Assembly: GCA_032207245.1 (NCBI GenBank)
Contig: CM063506.1
Span: 44,370,725-44,434,724, forward strand
Reading direction: 5' to 3'
DNA from: Pardosa pseudoannulata
Lineage: Eukaryota > Arthropoda > Arachnida > Araneae > Lycosidae
Length of the DNA stretch: 64,000 bases
Shown here: one piece after another, positions 36,517 through 48,000 of the stretch
Numbering within the stretch: the first letter of the stretch is position 1
Layout: each line of letters starts with the position of its first letter
Position numbers and translations under genes: made by a program
Notes under the pieces: generated by a model
What the model was told of the DNA's origin: nothing
Seen by the model: the letters and a program-made list of their open reading frames with translations, nothing else
The model's database searches: none

Positions 36517-37160
36517 CACTTGGCATGCGGGTATAGTTCATCGCCAACTTACGCGTGCAGCGGGCGTTTTCCCGTGAATCGCGGGAAAGTTTAGTTATTC
36601 AGAAAAATCGCAGTAAATCGAAAACTACTTTGTTTTTATGAACGAAACTTTTTTTATTTTACACTTTAATATATATTGTATGATTATTTAACAAAAAAAA
36701 AACCCAATATTTTTACGAAATCACAAAAATAAACGATTTTTAAAATTAAAGTCCGATAATCTGTCAGCGCATATTTCTTCATCACTATCTTTGTCACAAC
36801 GGCTCATTTTATCAATTTTGTATTCAACAATAAAAAACCAAGATTCAAATTGACAAAACACGACTTGTACGTTTTGGAGCTAGGAATTCGATTGCAGACG
36901 AAATAACGTAACAAAAGACCGAGTAAACACGACAATCATAACATGTGGAAAGAAAAAATGCAAAGCGTTGCATAGGAACGCAAACAACACGCATATAATG
37001 TCGCACATACATATAATTATACATATGTAGTAGATTTGTGGTGGTCAGAGGGTATCCACCACAAATCTACTAAATACGTATTTTTACGTGACCCGCGTTT
37101 CGGTGACAGACTGCAAAAAACGTAAAAATACGTTGCTCGCAGGTGCTATCAGAATATGTT
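36517..37160 (-). mobile_element. piggyBac-like element, internally deleted
   Basis: The left terminus CACTTGGCATGCGGG follows TTAA (36513-36516). The right terminus (near 37131-37160) is decayed but alignable to the left end of the 5560 element, making this an inverted relative. Unlike that copy it keeps, on the minus strand from 36807, an ATG opening MSRCDKDSDEE with acidic residues, about 18 codons before homology resumes with the noncoding tail. An acidic N-terminus suits piggyBac transposases, so this is probably the remains of the start of the lost transposase. Confidence 0.75.
37028..37072. other. 17-bp perfect hairpin inside the piggyBac-like element
   Basis: The arms TAGTAGATTTGTGGTGG (37028-37044) and its exact reverse complement (37056-37072) enclose an 11-base loop. 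A mutated version of the same dyad is present near 5632-5680 in the plus-oriented copy. It is subterminal, so it may take part in transposase binding (inference). Confidence 0.8.
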
Positions 37161-37300
37161 ATATTCTTTGGAAATGCAAAACGAATCATAAAATTTTACC
37201 TGTCGAATAGATATATTTTGAAATGTTATAGACTTTGTCTCTGCTACGTCTTTTAAGAAACGTTAAAAGAATTTGTCTCTTTTATATATATTTTTTTTTT

Positions 37301-37600
37301 ACTAAACAACTTTATTGTATAAAAACCATGAAGAATTTCACTCTCAAAGTAACTTTAGAGTGTCAAAACCGAAATTACGAACTTATATTCAATTTCACAA
37401 ATCATTTGAAACTTTTACGTAATACATAACTGCTCTAGATATTTCCCTGAATTACATAACTGCTAGACATTATATCGAACGTTTTTTCAGCAGGCAAGGT
37501 GATTTATGAAAAACTCCATGCTATTAGTCAAAGCAATATTCTCCTACATCGAATAGAATGGCTGTTAAATATTGTTCAGTAACAAAGCAACATGTCCAAG
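37301..37600 (+). repeat. Left arm of a ~300-bp inverted-repeat pair
   Basis: From ACTAAACAACTTTATTGTAT to AGCAACATGTCCAAGATG it is the reverse complement, with scattered differences and small indels, of 39041-39331. The spacer of about 1.44 kb holds two direct repeats and interrupted SINEs. This could be the ends of an unrecognised foldback element or an inverted local duplication. Confidence 0.8.
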
Positions 37601-37972
37601 ATGTCTCTCGCATTGTGTTAACTTCGAATTTACAAGTGGTATTGCCAAGGTCTCTTAAAAAATGATTTCGTCACTTACAAGAAGGAAACTTTAGTTGTTT
37701 GCATGTAAAATTAGTCATGCGTTTCAGATAGACAAGTTTAATGCAATACGCATTTAAATCACGTGGTAGACAGAAATCTAATTTTTATTCCATTCAGTAA
37801 AAGAACCGGGAAGGATAATTGAGATAATGGTTATTTTTTTTAAACTTTGAAACTTTAAGAGAGTTGCATAATTTTATGAATTGAAAAACAATGTTTCTAG
37901 AAATTGATGATTGTAATTTTGCATTCATTGTATATTTTATGTTTTTGAGGGATTATGCAGATTGGTTATACA
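37601..37972. other. Spacer within inverted-repeat pair, nothing recognised
   Basis: AT-rich, no open frame or family signature. Confidence 0.35.
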
Positions 37973-38450
37973 AGTGCAGTTAATTAAGTGATCTAGCACT
38001 TTTTAAACGATTGATGCCCTTCTTTTCTTTCTAGGGACGCTTCTAAAAAGGCATTTATCCTCTCGCAGTGTCGAAGCAGGTTCAGGATGTGACGACTTCA
38101 ATGTGCTTGAGTGAGAAGTAGCGTAAAAAAGTATTACAGTTACAATAGCATTTGAAGTCACTTTAGTTTTACAGGAGTAAATACTAGGGTATATGCAGTG
38201 CAGTTAATTAAGTGATCTAGCACTTTTTAAACGATTGATGCCGTTCTTTTCTTTCTAGGGACGCTTCTAAAAAGGCATTTATCCCCTCGCAGTGTCGAAG
38301 CAGGTTCAGGATGTGACGACTTCAATGTGCTTGAGTGAGAAGTAGCGTGAAAAAGAATCACAGTCACAGTAGAATTGGAAATCACTTTTATGTTTTCTGG
38401 AGTAAATACCAGGGTATATACAGTACAGTTAATTAAGTGATTCTAATTTT
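37973..38450. repeat. ~223-bp direct repeat, two copies plus a partial
   Basis: Two near-identical units from CAGTTAATTAAGTGATCTAGC (near 37976 and 38199) through TAAAAAGGCATTTATC, CAGTGTCGAAGCAGG and TTGAGTGAGAAGTAGCG. A third start appears at about 38424. Units are moderately GC-rich inside and highly alike, so the duplication is recent. Confidence 0.88.
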
Positions 38451-38547
38451 AAAACAAGTCGATGTTGAGGATTTTTCTTTGAAAAGACGATCACAGTCAA
38501 AAAAAAAAGCTTAAATAATCTCACAAATGGGGAGGCTCTTCAGGATA

Positions 38548-38930
38548 CCGAACGAATCGTTAAGGTGCTGGCCTTCGGAAGAGTTCGTGGGTTCGAATCC
38601 ACATTGGCAAGGATGTTCGTAAGTCGGAATCGGCTCTAACCCTTAATTTGACAAGATGATTTTTCAAATATTTTTTAATTTTAATTTCTGTTATTTTCCC
38701 ATGTCTGTATAGACATTAGGATCTCTGTAAAATAAACAAAATATATATCATTTTCCATTTTTGAGATAATGCCTGCTATGGCGAACACTGACAATTATGT
38801 TATATAGCAGTTATAAATATGCATGTCCAGTGCAGCGGACTTAGCCAAATTAAGGGTTAAGCAGTAGGTTCTGGTTCATTAACCCTTTGTGGCAAAAAAT
38901 CGACCGTGGCGCTCCAAGGGAAACCAGACA
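38548..38930 (+). mobile_element. SINE (family A) interrupted by a MITE
   Basis: The head and body (CCGAACG..GGTGCTGGCCTTCGG, GGGTTCGAATCC, GTCGGAATCGGCT) run to 38639 and resume at 38857 (TTAAGCAGTAGG..CTGG, CGACCGTGGCGCTCCAAGG). The interruption falls exactly at the family's TTTAAGCAG position, which supplied the TTAA target. Confidence 0.88.
38640..38856. mobile_element. TTAA-target MITE with perfect 11-bp inverted repeats (217 bp)
   Basis: The ends CCCTTAATTTG and CAAATTAAGGG are exact inverses. The right flank is TTAA (38857-38860) and the left is CTAA (38636-38639), one base from TTAA. CCCTT ends plus a TTAA target are piggyBac-like. The uninterrupted SINE sequence elsewhere in the window proves that this is an insertion. 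Confidence 0.88.
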
Positions 38931-38950
38931 AATTAGTGTCATTTAGTGTC

Positions 38951-39034
38951 TTAAGCAGTAGGTGTTGGTCTCATTAGCCTTCGTGTGCAAAAAGTAGCGT
39001 ACCGCTCCAAAACCAAAACAAACCAAACCAAACC
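38951..39034 (+). mobile_element. SINE (family A) 3' fragment
   Basis: Only the 3' half: TTAAGCAGTAGGTGTTGG, TCTCATTAGCC, AAAAGTAGCGTACCGCTCC, then a (AACCAAA)n-like tail longer than in other copies. It directly follows the interrupted SINE. Confidence 0.8.
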
Positions 39035-39040
39035 TTCCAG

Positions 39041-39331
39041 CTTGGACATGTTCTTTGTTACTGGACAATATTTAGCAGCCATTCTATTCGATGTAGAAAT
39101 ATTGCTTTAACTAATAGCATGGATTTACATAAATCACCTTGCATGCTGAAAAAACTTTCGATATAATGTCTAGCAGTTATTAATTCAGAAAACATCTAGA
39201 GCAATATGTATTAATTAAATGTTCCAAATGATTTGTGAAATTGAATGAAAGTTCGTAATTTCAGTTTTGACACTAAAGTTATTTTGAGAGTAAAATTCTA
39301 CCTGGTTTTTATACAATAAAGTTGTTTAGTA
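39041..39331 (-). repeat. Right arm of the ~300-bp inverted-repeat pair
   Basis: The inverse partner of 37301-37600, from AGCTTGGACATGTTC to ATACAATAAAGTTGTTTAGTA. A large AT microsatellite starts immediately after it. Confidence 0.8.
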
Positions 39332-39334
39332 TAT

Positions 39335-40016
<682 letters not shown>

Positions 40017-40089
40017 TAACGTTTATATAGGGACATAGCAGAAAACATAGTCTTTAACGTATATATAAATGTATTTATTCGATAGGTAA

Positions 40090-40605
40090 ATTGTTATGAT
40101 TGGTTCTACCACACTCTATATCCCCCGTTCGGTATCGGAGACCTATTCATTATATAAGCGGACTTTACGAGTTTCCCGAATCACTAAAAGCTGGCTCTGG
40201 TCAAAAGTCGTGGAAGCCTCCACGAGGTCAAAGCATCTCCGTAAAAAAATGTCGAAAAGCCTCGAGTCACAAATATCTAGGCTTTTTATGCCTGGGGGGT
40301 CAGTTACTATTTCAGTTACCTGAGAACTCCAGCTGAGGTTACAGCTAGTTTTTTTAGTTGAATTGTCATTCGCTAGCTCTCCTGATTCTGGAATCTCGTT
40401 ACAATCATCTGGGCTCATTACCGAAACTGATCAGGGGCGTGACTCCTATTCAACCGAACTGTACACATCCCAGACACGCCGTCGTCACGCTATTGTCGAC
40501 GGGTCGAAACAGGAGTCTTCTGATCAGCGGATTTCGTCCGTTAGTTCTAGACAAAGTGGGGTCTTCACAAGGAGAATTATGAAGTCATTCATAATAAATT
40601 TCTAA
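40090..40605 (+). pseudogene. Unidentified non-repetitive segment, possible broken exon
   Basis: About 500 bp with visibly higher GC content and no match to any repeat in the window. One plus frame is open from 40090 to 40605 except for a single TGA at 40321. It reads as two serine-rich, basic stretches (around MIGSTTLYIPRSVSETYSLY, and after the stop RQSGVFTRRIMKSFIINF). Other frames are also open here: plus 40100-40336 and minus 40143-40418, the latter with a mixed, protein-like composition. I recognise no domain in any of them, and there are no clear flanking splice sites. It may be a pseudogene exon, a fragment of an unknown element, or chance openness in GC-richer DNA. Confidence 0.3.
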
Positions 40606-40966
40606 AATCATACTTTAAATAGATATCATACTGAAAATAAAGAATTAATTTACATAACAGAAACAAAGGTCACCTAGAAATATAATTAAAGAATATTTAT
40701 TTAAAATTAATATACTATGGCAGTTAGAGGTAATTTGATTCTACATATGTAATCAATAACCACTCGCAATTTTACATAGCCCTGCTTAGAAACATTCAAC
40801 ACAATATAAAAATCTATGTGTAACAGAACATAACATTATGTAATGAAGAACTGTGGATATTTAAAGACAAAATTTTGAGTATGGGTTATTAGAAAGCTTG
40901 ACTCACCATTGTGAATTATTACATTTTCAACGGAAAAGTAACTATAAGTAATCGCTTTTCTTCTAA
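40606..40966. other. AT-rich spacer, nothing recognised
   Basis: No reading frame or repeat signature seen between the GC-richer segment and the TTAA element. Confidence 0.4.
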
Positions 40967-41312
40967 TTAACACGTTGACTGCCAGACGCATTTTCTATGT
41001 ATTCCCCAAGCCACGACGTGAACTTTTCATTATGCGATGCATATGCTGAAATATTATCTGCAGCAGATAAAATGAGTTACAAAATCATGCTTGATGCAGT
41101 TTTCGTGGAGGTGGGTCATCGATGACTCCCACGGCGAAGTAAGCAATTGTTACGACTGTTCTTTTTTCAAACAATCGTGATTCGATTCCTAAGGAATTAC
41201 TCTCATTCTTTAGTATTCAAAGCTACTAAGAAGAACTACAGAAAAGAATTTCACTAAAAAAAAATGGTGATAGATTGTTCCGATTGCGTTGATTTACCTT
41301 TCCTTTGACTTG

Positions 41313-41471
41313 AGATAGCCGATTGGTTAGGGTCCTGTCCTTCGGTTACGAAGTTCGTGGGTTCGAATCCCACAGTGGCATGCATGTTCGTAGCCGTTCG
41401 GAATCGGCTGTAGGTCCCGGTCTCATTAGCCCTCGTGTTGTAAAAAGTAGACCTTAGCACTCCAAACCAAA
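41313..41471 (+). mobile_element. tRNA-derived SINE (family A) with target duplication
   Basis: Flanked by CCTTTGACTTGA (41301-41312) and CCTTTGTCTTGA (41472-41483), one mismatch in 12. The B box GGGTTCGAATCCC is intact, but the first bases of the head are missing and the body lost about 8 bp at GGCTGTAGG. The minus frame 41254-41514 merely reads across it. Confidence 0.9.
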
Positions 41472-41639
41472 CCTTTGTCTTGAATGTTTCAATCTGACTC
41501 AACGCAATATGCACTGATTAAAATGTATATTTTTCATATATCAATAAAATTATTTTTGTGTGTTCTATATTGCATTCGTTTCTCCAAACCACTATAATAT
41601 CAATTTATTGAAAAATTTATTGTTCAGTTTTGTTTTGTA

Positions 41640-41995
41640 AAAACCACCAATAGTGCGCTTGGCGCCTATTCTGGCAGCTTGCTGTAAACCTTCGCAATAA
41701 GAACTGTTTTTTTATGTTTGTAATAAGAGTGTGTAAATTACGTAATTTTTACTATTTGCTGCTTTGCCGTATTTGCACTTGTCGCCAATTCTTGCAGCTT
41801 GCTGTAAAACCTCAAAACATTACTATTTAAGAACCGGCGACCAGGAATCTTCATTTATCATTATCCCATAATTACGTAATTTTTTTTGCTGCTTTGCTAT
41901 TTGCCGTTGTCGCCAATTCTTGCAGCTTGCTGTAAACCTTCGCAATAAGAACTGTTTTTTTATATTTGTAATAAGAGTGTGTAAAATGCGAGATG
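41640..41995. repeat. Internal direct repeats with TTGCAGCTTGCTGTAAA
   Basis: Three occurrences of GCCWATTCTKGCAGCTTGCTG (near 41665, 41790, 41914), the first and third followed by CTTCGCAATAAGAACTG. Spacing is about 125 bp. The TACGTAATTTTT string recurs between them. Confidence 0.75.
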
Positions 41996-42298
41996 GCGTG
42001 TTCGACCCTTCACTTCGAGAAGGCGACTGAGTATTCGTGTGAGAATAAAAGTTTAATTTAAGAGCTACAGTCCATCATTTATTTTGTGAAAATCATTACT
42101 ATAACGCCTCGCGCGTCCCCGGCTGCACTTTCTGATGTCTGCACGCCTCGTTCTATACCTGCTCGCCTATTGTTACTGGAGCAGGTATCTTGGGTTCGAT
42201 TAAAGCCTATGTTGCCGAAAATAAGGACTGCAGCGACTAAACTCTTGACTAAACATTTATTATTAAGAAGATTTGTTAAAACATATGTACACTCCAAA

Positions 42299-42680
42299 TC
42301 ATACCCAAACAGGGCTCAAATAAGACCGAGGACAAAAACAAACTGTGCCGAGCGGGAAAACACCTCCCTCGGTCTCAGCTCCTTTCACAAGAATGTCCGT
42401 TCTCCGTCGTTCCGACCGGGCATCTCTCCTTTTCTCTTCGCGAGGGCCGGGGTGGAATCCCCCCCCTCGGTCAAGCTTTCGCCTCCACGGGAAAAATGTC
42501 CTTTTCCGCAGCTGGCGCGGGCGGGGGTGGCATCCTTCGCCCCCTCCTGTTAAACCTCCCTGGAACAGGGCTTGCCAACCCTCTCTCGGGGTGTCCGTCT
42601 TCGGCCGCCGAAACAAACAACAAACAAACAAAAAAAAAAAACTAAAAAAAAAAAAAAAACAAAAAAAAAAAAAAAAAACC
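42299..42680 (+). mobile_element. GC-rich retroposed segment with poly(A) tail
   Basis: About 310 bp of strikingly GC-rich DNA (CGCGAGGGCCGGGGTGGAAT, GCGCGGGCGGGGGTGGCATC, TTCGGCCGCCGAAACAAAC) followed by ~60 bp of A-rich tail (42605-42678, with CAAA/ACAA steps). An A-tailed, compositionally foreign block inside a DNA transposon fits the 3' end of a non-LTR retrotransposon or a retroposed RNA. Overlapping frames on both strands (42086-42553 plus, 42345-42737 plus, 42299-42700 minus) end in lysine or phenylalanine runs and are not convincing. The left edge is uncertain. Confidence 0.5.
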
Positions 42681-43036
42681 AGGGGCCCATGTAACACCAA
42701 CTCGAGTCTTGAGTCTAGTATTACAATTATTAGTTAAGTACCAGCGACCAAGAATATTCATTTATCATTATCCATATATACTATAATTACGTAATTTTTA
42801 CTATTTGCTGCGTTGTCGGTCACCGGTGGCACCCAAGGCTCTGTAGCCAAGTCTAGTGCCAGTCATCGGTGAGCCCATGGCAGTCAACGTGTTAAGAGTC
42901 ACTAGCACACATTAAGAATGAAATGATAATGTAATTTTCAAATCAGACACGAAACGAGTTTTATGCAAATCCAAAAAGAAAAGATAAATTTGTTCAAAAT
43001 TGTATCTGATTATTTTAATTTATATATCAATAATTA

Positions 43037-44453
43037 TCCCCTATATAATAATAGCCTAAGTTATCTGTCCGTCTGTCCTCGAATTTATGAAGCGGTTAGG
43101 CATGGAAAGAATCTAGGCATCCATACTGGATTCTTAATGTGTTAGGTTTAGCAAAATTCAAAGTGAGAAAAGTTTATCTTTTTTTTAAAAATATCAATCC
43201 GATTCTAAAAAATTGGTATAAATATGTTTCATATCACAGCAAAAATACTGTCGTCTTTTAAACGTTCGAAATCCATTTCCATCCTTCCCCCTTTTTTCCA
43301 GCGTTTACTGCCATTATTTCAAGTCCTATTTTCCCCGGTTATGAGCAGGCGATAAAATTTATCAATTTGTCAATTTTAAATTTTGTCAAAGTAAAAATTA
43401 CATTTTTTTTTTCTAGCATTATTACGTCATTCCTTTAACCATCTCAGTTAAACATTTCTTATTTTAAATTATTTAAATATTGTTCTGCATTACTTTCATA
43501 CTTTTTATCACTGAAAATAGATATTATGTAAATAATTTCCTTTTACATTTGTCTTAAATAATAGATTAGGTACATATGGGATAATTTTAAATTTAATCAT
43601 CGATTATTTTTTGTTGCATTGAAAATTTTATCGACGGTTTTAACAAAAAAATTTTTTTATTAAAGTCTAGGAGTCTATATCACAGACTAATAAATATCTA
43701 GCTTTTAATTTATATAACTTTGAAAATTGATGCGTTAGGGTTAGCAAAATTCGAAATTCACCCTTCCCCCCTTTCTAGCATTTAATGCCATTATTTCAAG
43801 CCCTATTTTCCCCGGTTAAGAGCAGGCGATTCAATTTATGAATTTGGTCACATAATAAATAGGCAAAAATAACATTTATTTTCTAGTATTATGACATATT
43901 CCTCTAACCATCTCCTTTAAACATTTCTCATTTTAAATTACTTAAACATCGTCTGCATGGTTTTCATACGTTTTATCACTGAACTTAGATATTACATCAA
44001 TAATTTTCTTTTATATTTGTCATAAATAATAGATACATATGTGATTATTTTAAATTTAATCATCGATTATTTTTTGTGGCAATGAAAGCTTTATCACCGG
44101 TATTAACAGCAAATACTATGTACCTCTAGGGTTAGTGGAAATGAGGAAATGACAATTTCATTTCTTTACTTACATTAATTACCGTGCCAAAAAAATTGGG
44201 AAGAACTTAACAATAATTTCGACGTTTTTAAAAAAACTTCTTTCTTAATGAATTCAACTTGATTCTAAACTGCATTGACAGAATCACAGAAGACTTTAGT
44301 GGAGTATGAAGATAAACAAATTATTGAGCTTGTACCCGATAATTCTGAGCCAAAAAAAAATAACCTTTTTTTATCCTCCTCATACAGTACTTTACAATTC
44401 TGGAAAACTAAAAATTTTACTGATCTCGTAATATGACGGGCTATATATGTTAG
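43037..44453 (+). mobile_element. Nonautonomous Helitron-like element 2 (1.42 kb)
   Basis: The 5' end TCCCCTATATAATAATAGCC follows A at 43036. The 3' end has the hairpin relic CTCGTAATATGACGGG and then TTAG (44450-44453) before T; both differ by point changes from the intact copies. The body is shared with the other three. An extra ~550-bp stretch partly repeats the 5' half (43735-44100 against 43140-43640), joined by CAGACTAATAAATATCTAGC. No protein frame. Confidence 0.85.
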
Positions 44454-44876
44454 TAATTCTAAGAATATTTTATCTCAATTTCCTATTATTTTGGATCTTA
44501 ATTTTAAATTTTTTTTATTACGCCTAAAAATAGGAATTTTTGGCATAGGAGGAGACATTGATTTAACTGTTTAGCAAACTGGTAATAAGCAAGTTTTCCC
44601 CTGACATTTCACTTGAAAATCAAATCATTCTATTTTAAATAACAAATAATAAAAATTAATATTAATATTACTTTTTAATTATAGATATAAATTTAATAAC
44701 AGATTGATATTAATAAAGTACTACTTTGAATTATTAGAAATACAAACTAAAAAAGTAGTATAACGCATGTGTAAAATGATTAATTCTAGTTCAAAGGTAA
44801 ATTTTAATTACAGCTTTAATGATAAGTTAAATTTTTAGAATCTCTAAAAAAAATTAGTATTTTTTCCTCCTAAGTG
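44454..44876. other. Flank of the 450-bp-repeat region
   Basis: AT-rich. The last part (TCTCTAAAAAAAATTAGTAT) is homologous to 47755-47780, so it already belongs to the repeat domain that follows. Confidence 0.5.
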
Positions 44877-45043
44877 GCCGAACGATGGCCGATTGTTGGT
44901 GCTGGCCTTCGGTACCGGAGTTCGTGGGTTCGAATCCCACAGTGGCACGGATGTTCGTAGCCGTTCGGATTCGGCTTTAAGCTGTAGGTCCCGGTCTTTT
45001 TATCCCTCGTGTTGCAAAAAGTAGACCGTAGAACACCAAACCA
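44877..45043 (+). mobile_element. tRNA-derived SINE (family A)
   Basis: A well-kept head (GCCGAACGATGGCCGATTG, GGTGCTGGCCTTCGG), an intact B box (GGGTTCGAATCCC) and a complete tail. The related stretch at 47755-47800 runs through the insertion point without it. The flanks resemble each other (CCTCCTAA / CTCCCTAA), a decayed target duplication. Confidence 0.9.
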
Positions 45044-45049
45044 ATCTCC

Positions 45050-48000
45050 CTAAACGCATTGCATATCTCGTTTAATTTGCAGGTTCCCTTTTTAATATTT
45101 AAGTCCACTGTGCGACTTCTTGAATTTTCCTTTATAGGATTCTAAACAAACTGTTTTATAGATAATCTATAATACTATTACAAAATGGACATAACAGTTC
45201 ACCAAATATTTTTTTTTAATTTTACTTAAAATAAAGTCAGTGAGAGTACAGGTAACTCGAGGGAGTCAATCGCATGGCAACGTCATATCGCAAATATAGG
45301 CCATTTAGAAGCAATAACCTCTAGCCATATATACCTTCTAGTCCATTTTAATCTCCCTCTTCCATATAGCCTCCTCTTCCCTGTTTATAACCTCGAGCCC
45401 AAAATATTTTAAAATGAAAATTCAGTAGCAATTTGCCGTTTGTTTCATTTTAGTAGGGCTTTACGTATTTACCTACGTTATTTTGTTTTCATAGGTTTTG
45501 CATTTATCAGTAAAAAAATCATATTCTTATTTACCTTTTCTGAGTAATCAAAACAATTAAATTTAAATTAGTCAATAGAAAAAATATTTGTGCATTGTAT
45601 TTGTATATAAATAGGTTTGTTAAATAGTTGAATTTTAAAATTCAAATTGTTAAGCAAGAACATAAAAAAATTTCAAAATAATCACTTATGAATTTTTCTC
45701 TTGTCGCTTGTGGTGGTCTAGCAGTTTCATAAATACGTAGATTAAACATGTTTTTATGAGTTTTTTAAATAGCTTACATGTATTATTACACGATCTTTTG
45801 TAGAGTGGCATTATTTCGAAAGCATGATTCTCGATTTATAGCCTCAAGAGCAAAATATTTTAAACAACGAAATGAAATTCACTAGCAATTTGCCTTTTGT
45901 GAGTGTAAAAACCCTGAAAAGCTAATAAATACGTTATATTTTTAAAATCTCTAAAAAAATTGGTTTTGCATTTATCAGTAAAACGCATTCTTATCTAGTT
46001 TAATTTTTCTAAATTTCAAAACAATTCAAAATTTCTGTACGGCTTCTTGAAAAAATTTTCCTTTATAGGATGCTAAACAAACTGTTTTATAGATAATATA
46101 CAATACTATTCAAATTGTTAAGACATAACATTTCAAAATAATCACTTATGAATTTTTCTTAAAATGTCGCTTGTGGTGGTAGCAGTAACTCGATAAATAA
46201 TCGCATGACAACATGTTTTTATGAGTTTTTTAAATAGCTTACATTTATTAGCAATAATTTCTAGTAGAGGTGGCATTATTTCGAAAGCATGATTCTCGAT
46301 TTATAGCCTCAAGAGCTCAAAATATTTTTAAATGAAAATTCACTAGCAATTTGCCTTTTGTTTCATTTTAGTAGGTGCATTACGTATTTACCTACGTTAT
46401 TTTGTTTTCATTGGTTTTGCATTTATCAGTAAAAATCATATTCTTATTTACCTTTTCTAAATAATCAAAACAATTAAATTTAAATTAGTCAATAGAAAAA
46501 ATATTTGTGCATTGTATTTGTATATAAATAGGTTTGTTAAATAGTTGAATTTTAAAATTCAAATTGTTAAGCAAGACATAAAAAATTTCAAAATAATCAC
46601 TTATGAATTTTTCTCTTGTCGCTTGTGGTGGTCTAGCAGTTTCATAAATACGTAGATTAAACATGTTTTTATGAGTTTTTTAAATAGCTTACATGTATTA
46701 TTATACTATCTTTTGTAGAGGTGGCATTATTTCGAAAGCATGATTCTCGATTTATAGCCTCAAGAGCAAAATATTTTAAAATGAAAATTCAGTAGCAATT
46801 TGCCTTTTGTTTCATTTTAGTAGGAGCTTTACGTATTTACTTACGTTATTTTGTTTTCATTGGTTTTGCATTTATCAGTAAAAATCATATTCTTATTTAC
46901 CTTTTCTAAATAATCAAAACAATTAAATTTAAATTAGTCAATAGAAAAAATATTTGTGCATTGCATTTGTATATAAATAGGTGTGTTAAATAGTTGAATT
47001 TCAAAATTCGAATTGTAAATCAAGAACATAAAAAATTACAAAATAATCACTTAGGAATTTTTCTCTGACACATAGTCTAGTTGTTTCATCAATACCTAGA
47101 TCGAACAAGTTTTTTATGAGTTTTTTAAAATAGCTTACATGCATTATTATACGATCTTTTATGGAGTTGGCATTATTTCGAAAGCATGATTCTCGATTTA
47201 TAGCCTCAAGAGCAAAATATTTTAAAATGAAAATTCAGTAGCAATTTGCCTTTTGTTTCATTTTAGTAGGAGCATTACGTATTTACTTACGTTATTTTGT
47301 TTTCATTGGTTTTGCATTTATCAGTAAAAATCATATTCTTATTTACCTTTTCTAAATAATCAAAACAATTAAATTTAAATTAGTCAATAGAAAAAATATT
47401 TGTGCATTGCATTTGTATATAAATAGGTGTGTTAAATAGTTGAATTTTAAAATTCGAATTTTAAAGCAAGAACATAAAAAATTTCAATATAATCAGTTAT
47501 GAATTTTTCTCTTGCCGTTTGTGGTAGTCTAGCAGTTTCATAAATACCTAGATTAAACATGTTTTTTATGAGTTTTTTAAAATAGCTTACATGCATTATT
47601 ATACGATCTTTTATGGAGTTGGCATTATTTCGAAAGCAGTCGTGATTTGAATAAAATTTCACCAGAACAACGAAATGGATGTAACGAAATGAAACTCCGT
47701 TGCCTTTGTGTGTGTAAAACCCTGAAAAGCTAATAAATAAGTTATATTTTTAAAATCTCTAAAAAAATTAGTATTTTTTCTGCTTAAACGCATTGCTTAT
47801 CTAGTTTAATTTGCAGGTTCCCTTTTCAAACATTCAAGCTCTCTGTACGGCTTCTTGAATTTTCCCTTTATAGGATGCTAAACAAACTGTTTTATAGATA
47901 ATCTATAATACTATTACAAAATGGACATAACAGTTCACCAAATATTTTTTTAGTTTTAACTTAAAATAAAGTCAATGAGAGTACAGGTAACTCGAGGGAG

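Larger units (their letters stand above)
40971..42891. mobile_element. 1.9-kb TTAA-target element with nested insertions
   Basis: TTAA at 40967-40970 and 42892-42895. The termini CACGTTGACTGCCA and, reversed, CACGTTGACTGCCATGG are identical over 14 bp. TTAA plus CAC ends indicate a piggyBac-like family, distinct from the 5560 family. No transposase is left. Inside are a SINE (41313-41471), internal direct repeats (41640-41990) and a GC-rich poly(A) insertion. A string near 41832-41885 recurs near 42737-42805, about 905 bp away, so the interior was duplicated or split by an insertion. Confidence 0.85.

Noticed and set aside
41254..41514. 86-codon minus frame with the phrase HATVGFEPTNF
   Set aside because: It is the translated B-box region of a SINE; similar phrases appear whenever this SINE is translated.
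42299..42737. Frames of 130-155 codons on both strands
   Set aside because: High GC content suppresses stops in all frames, and they end in lysine or phenylalanine runs from the poly(A) tract.
44877..44960. Possible tRNA gene (good A and B boxes)
   Set aside because: The tRNA-like part is fused to the constant SINE body and recurs with target duplications; no acceptor stem pairing was established.
47447..47662. 71-codon minus frame with a homologue at 50485-50700
   Set aside because: The conservation is explained by both lying in copies of the 450-bp repeat; the differences include nonsynonymous changes and there is no domain.
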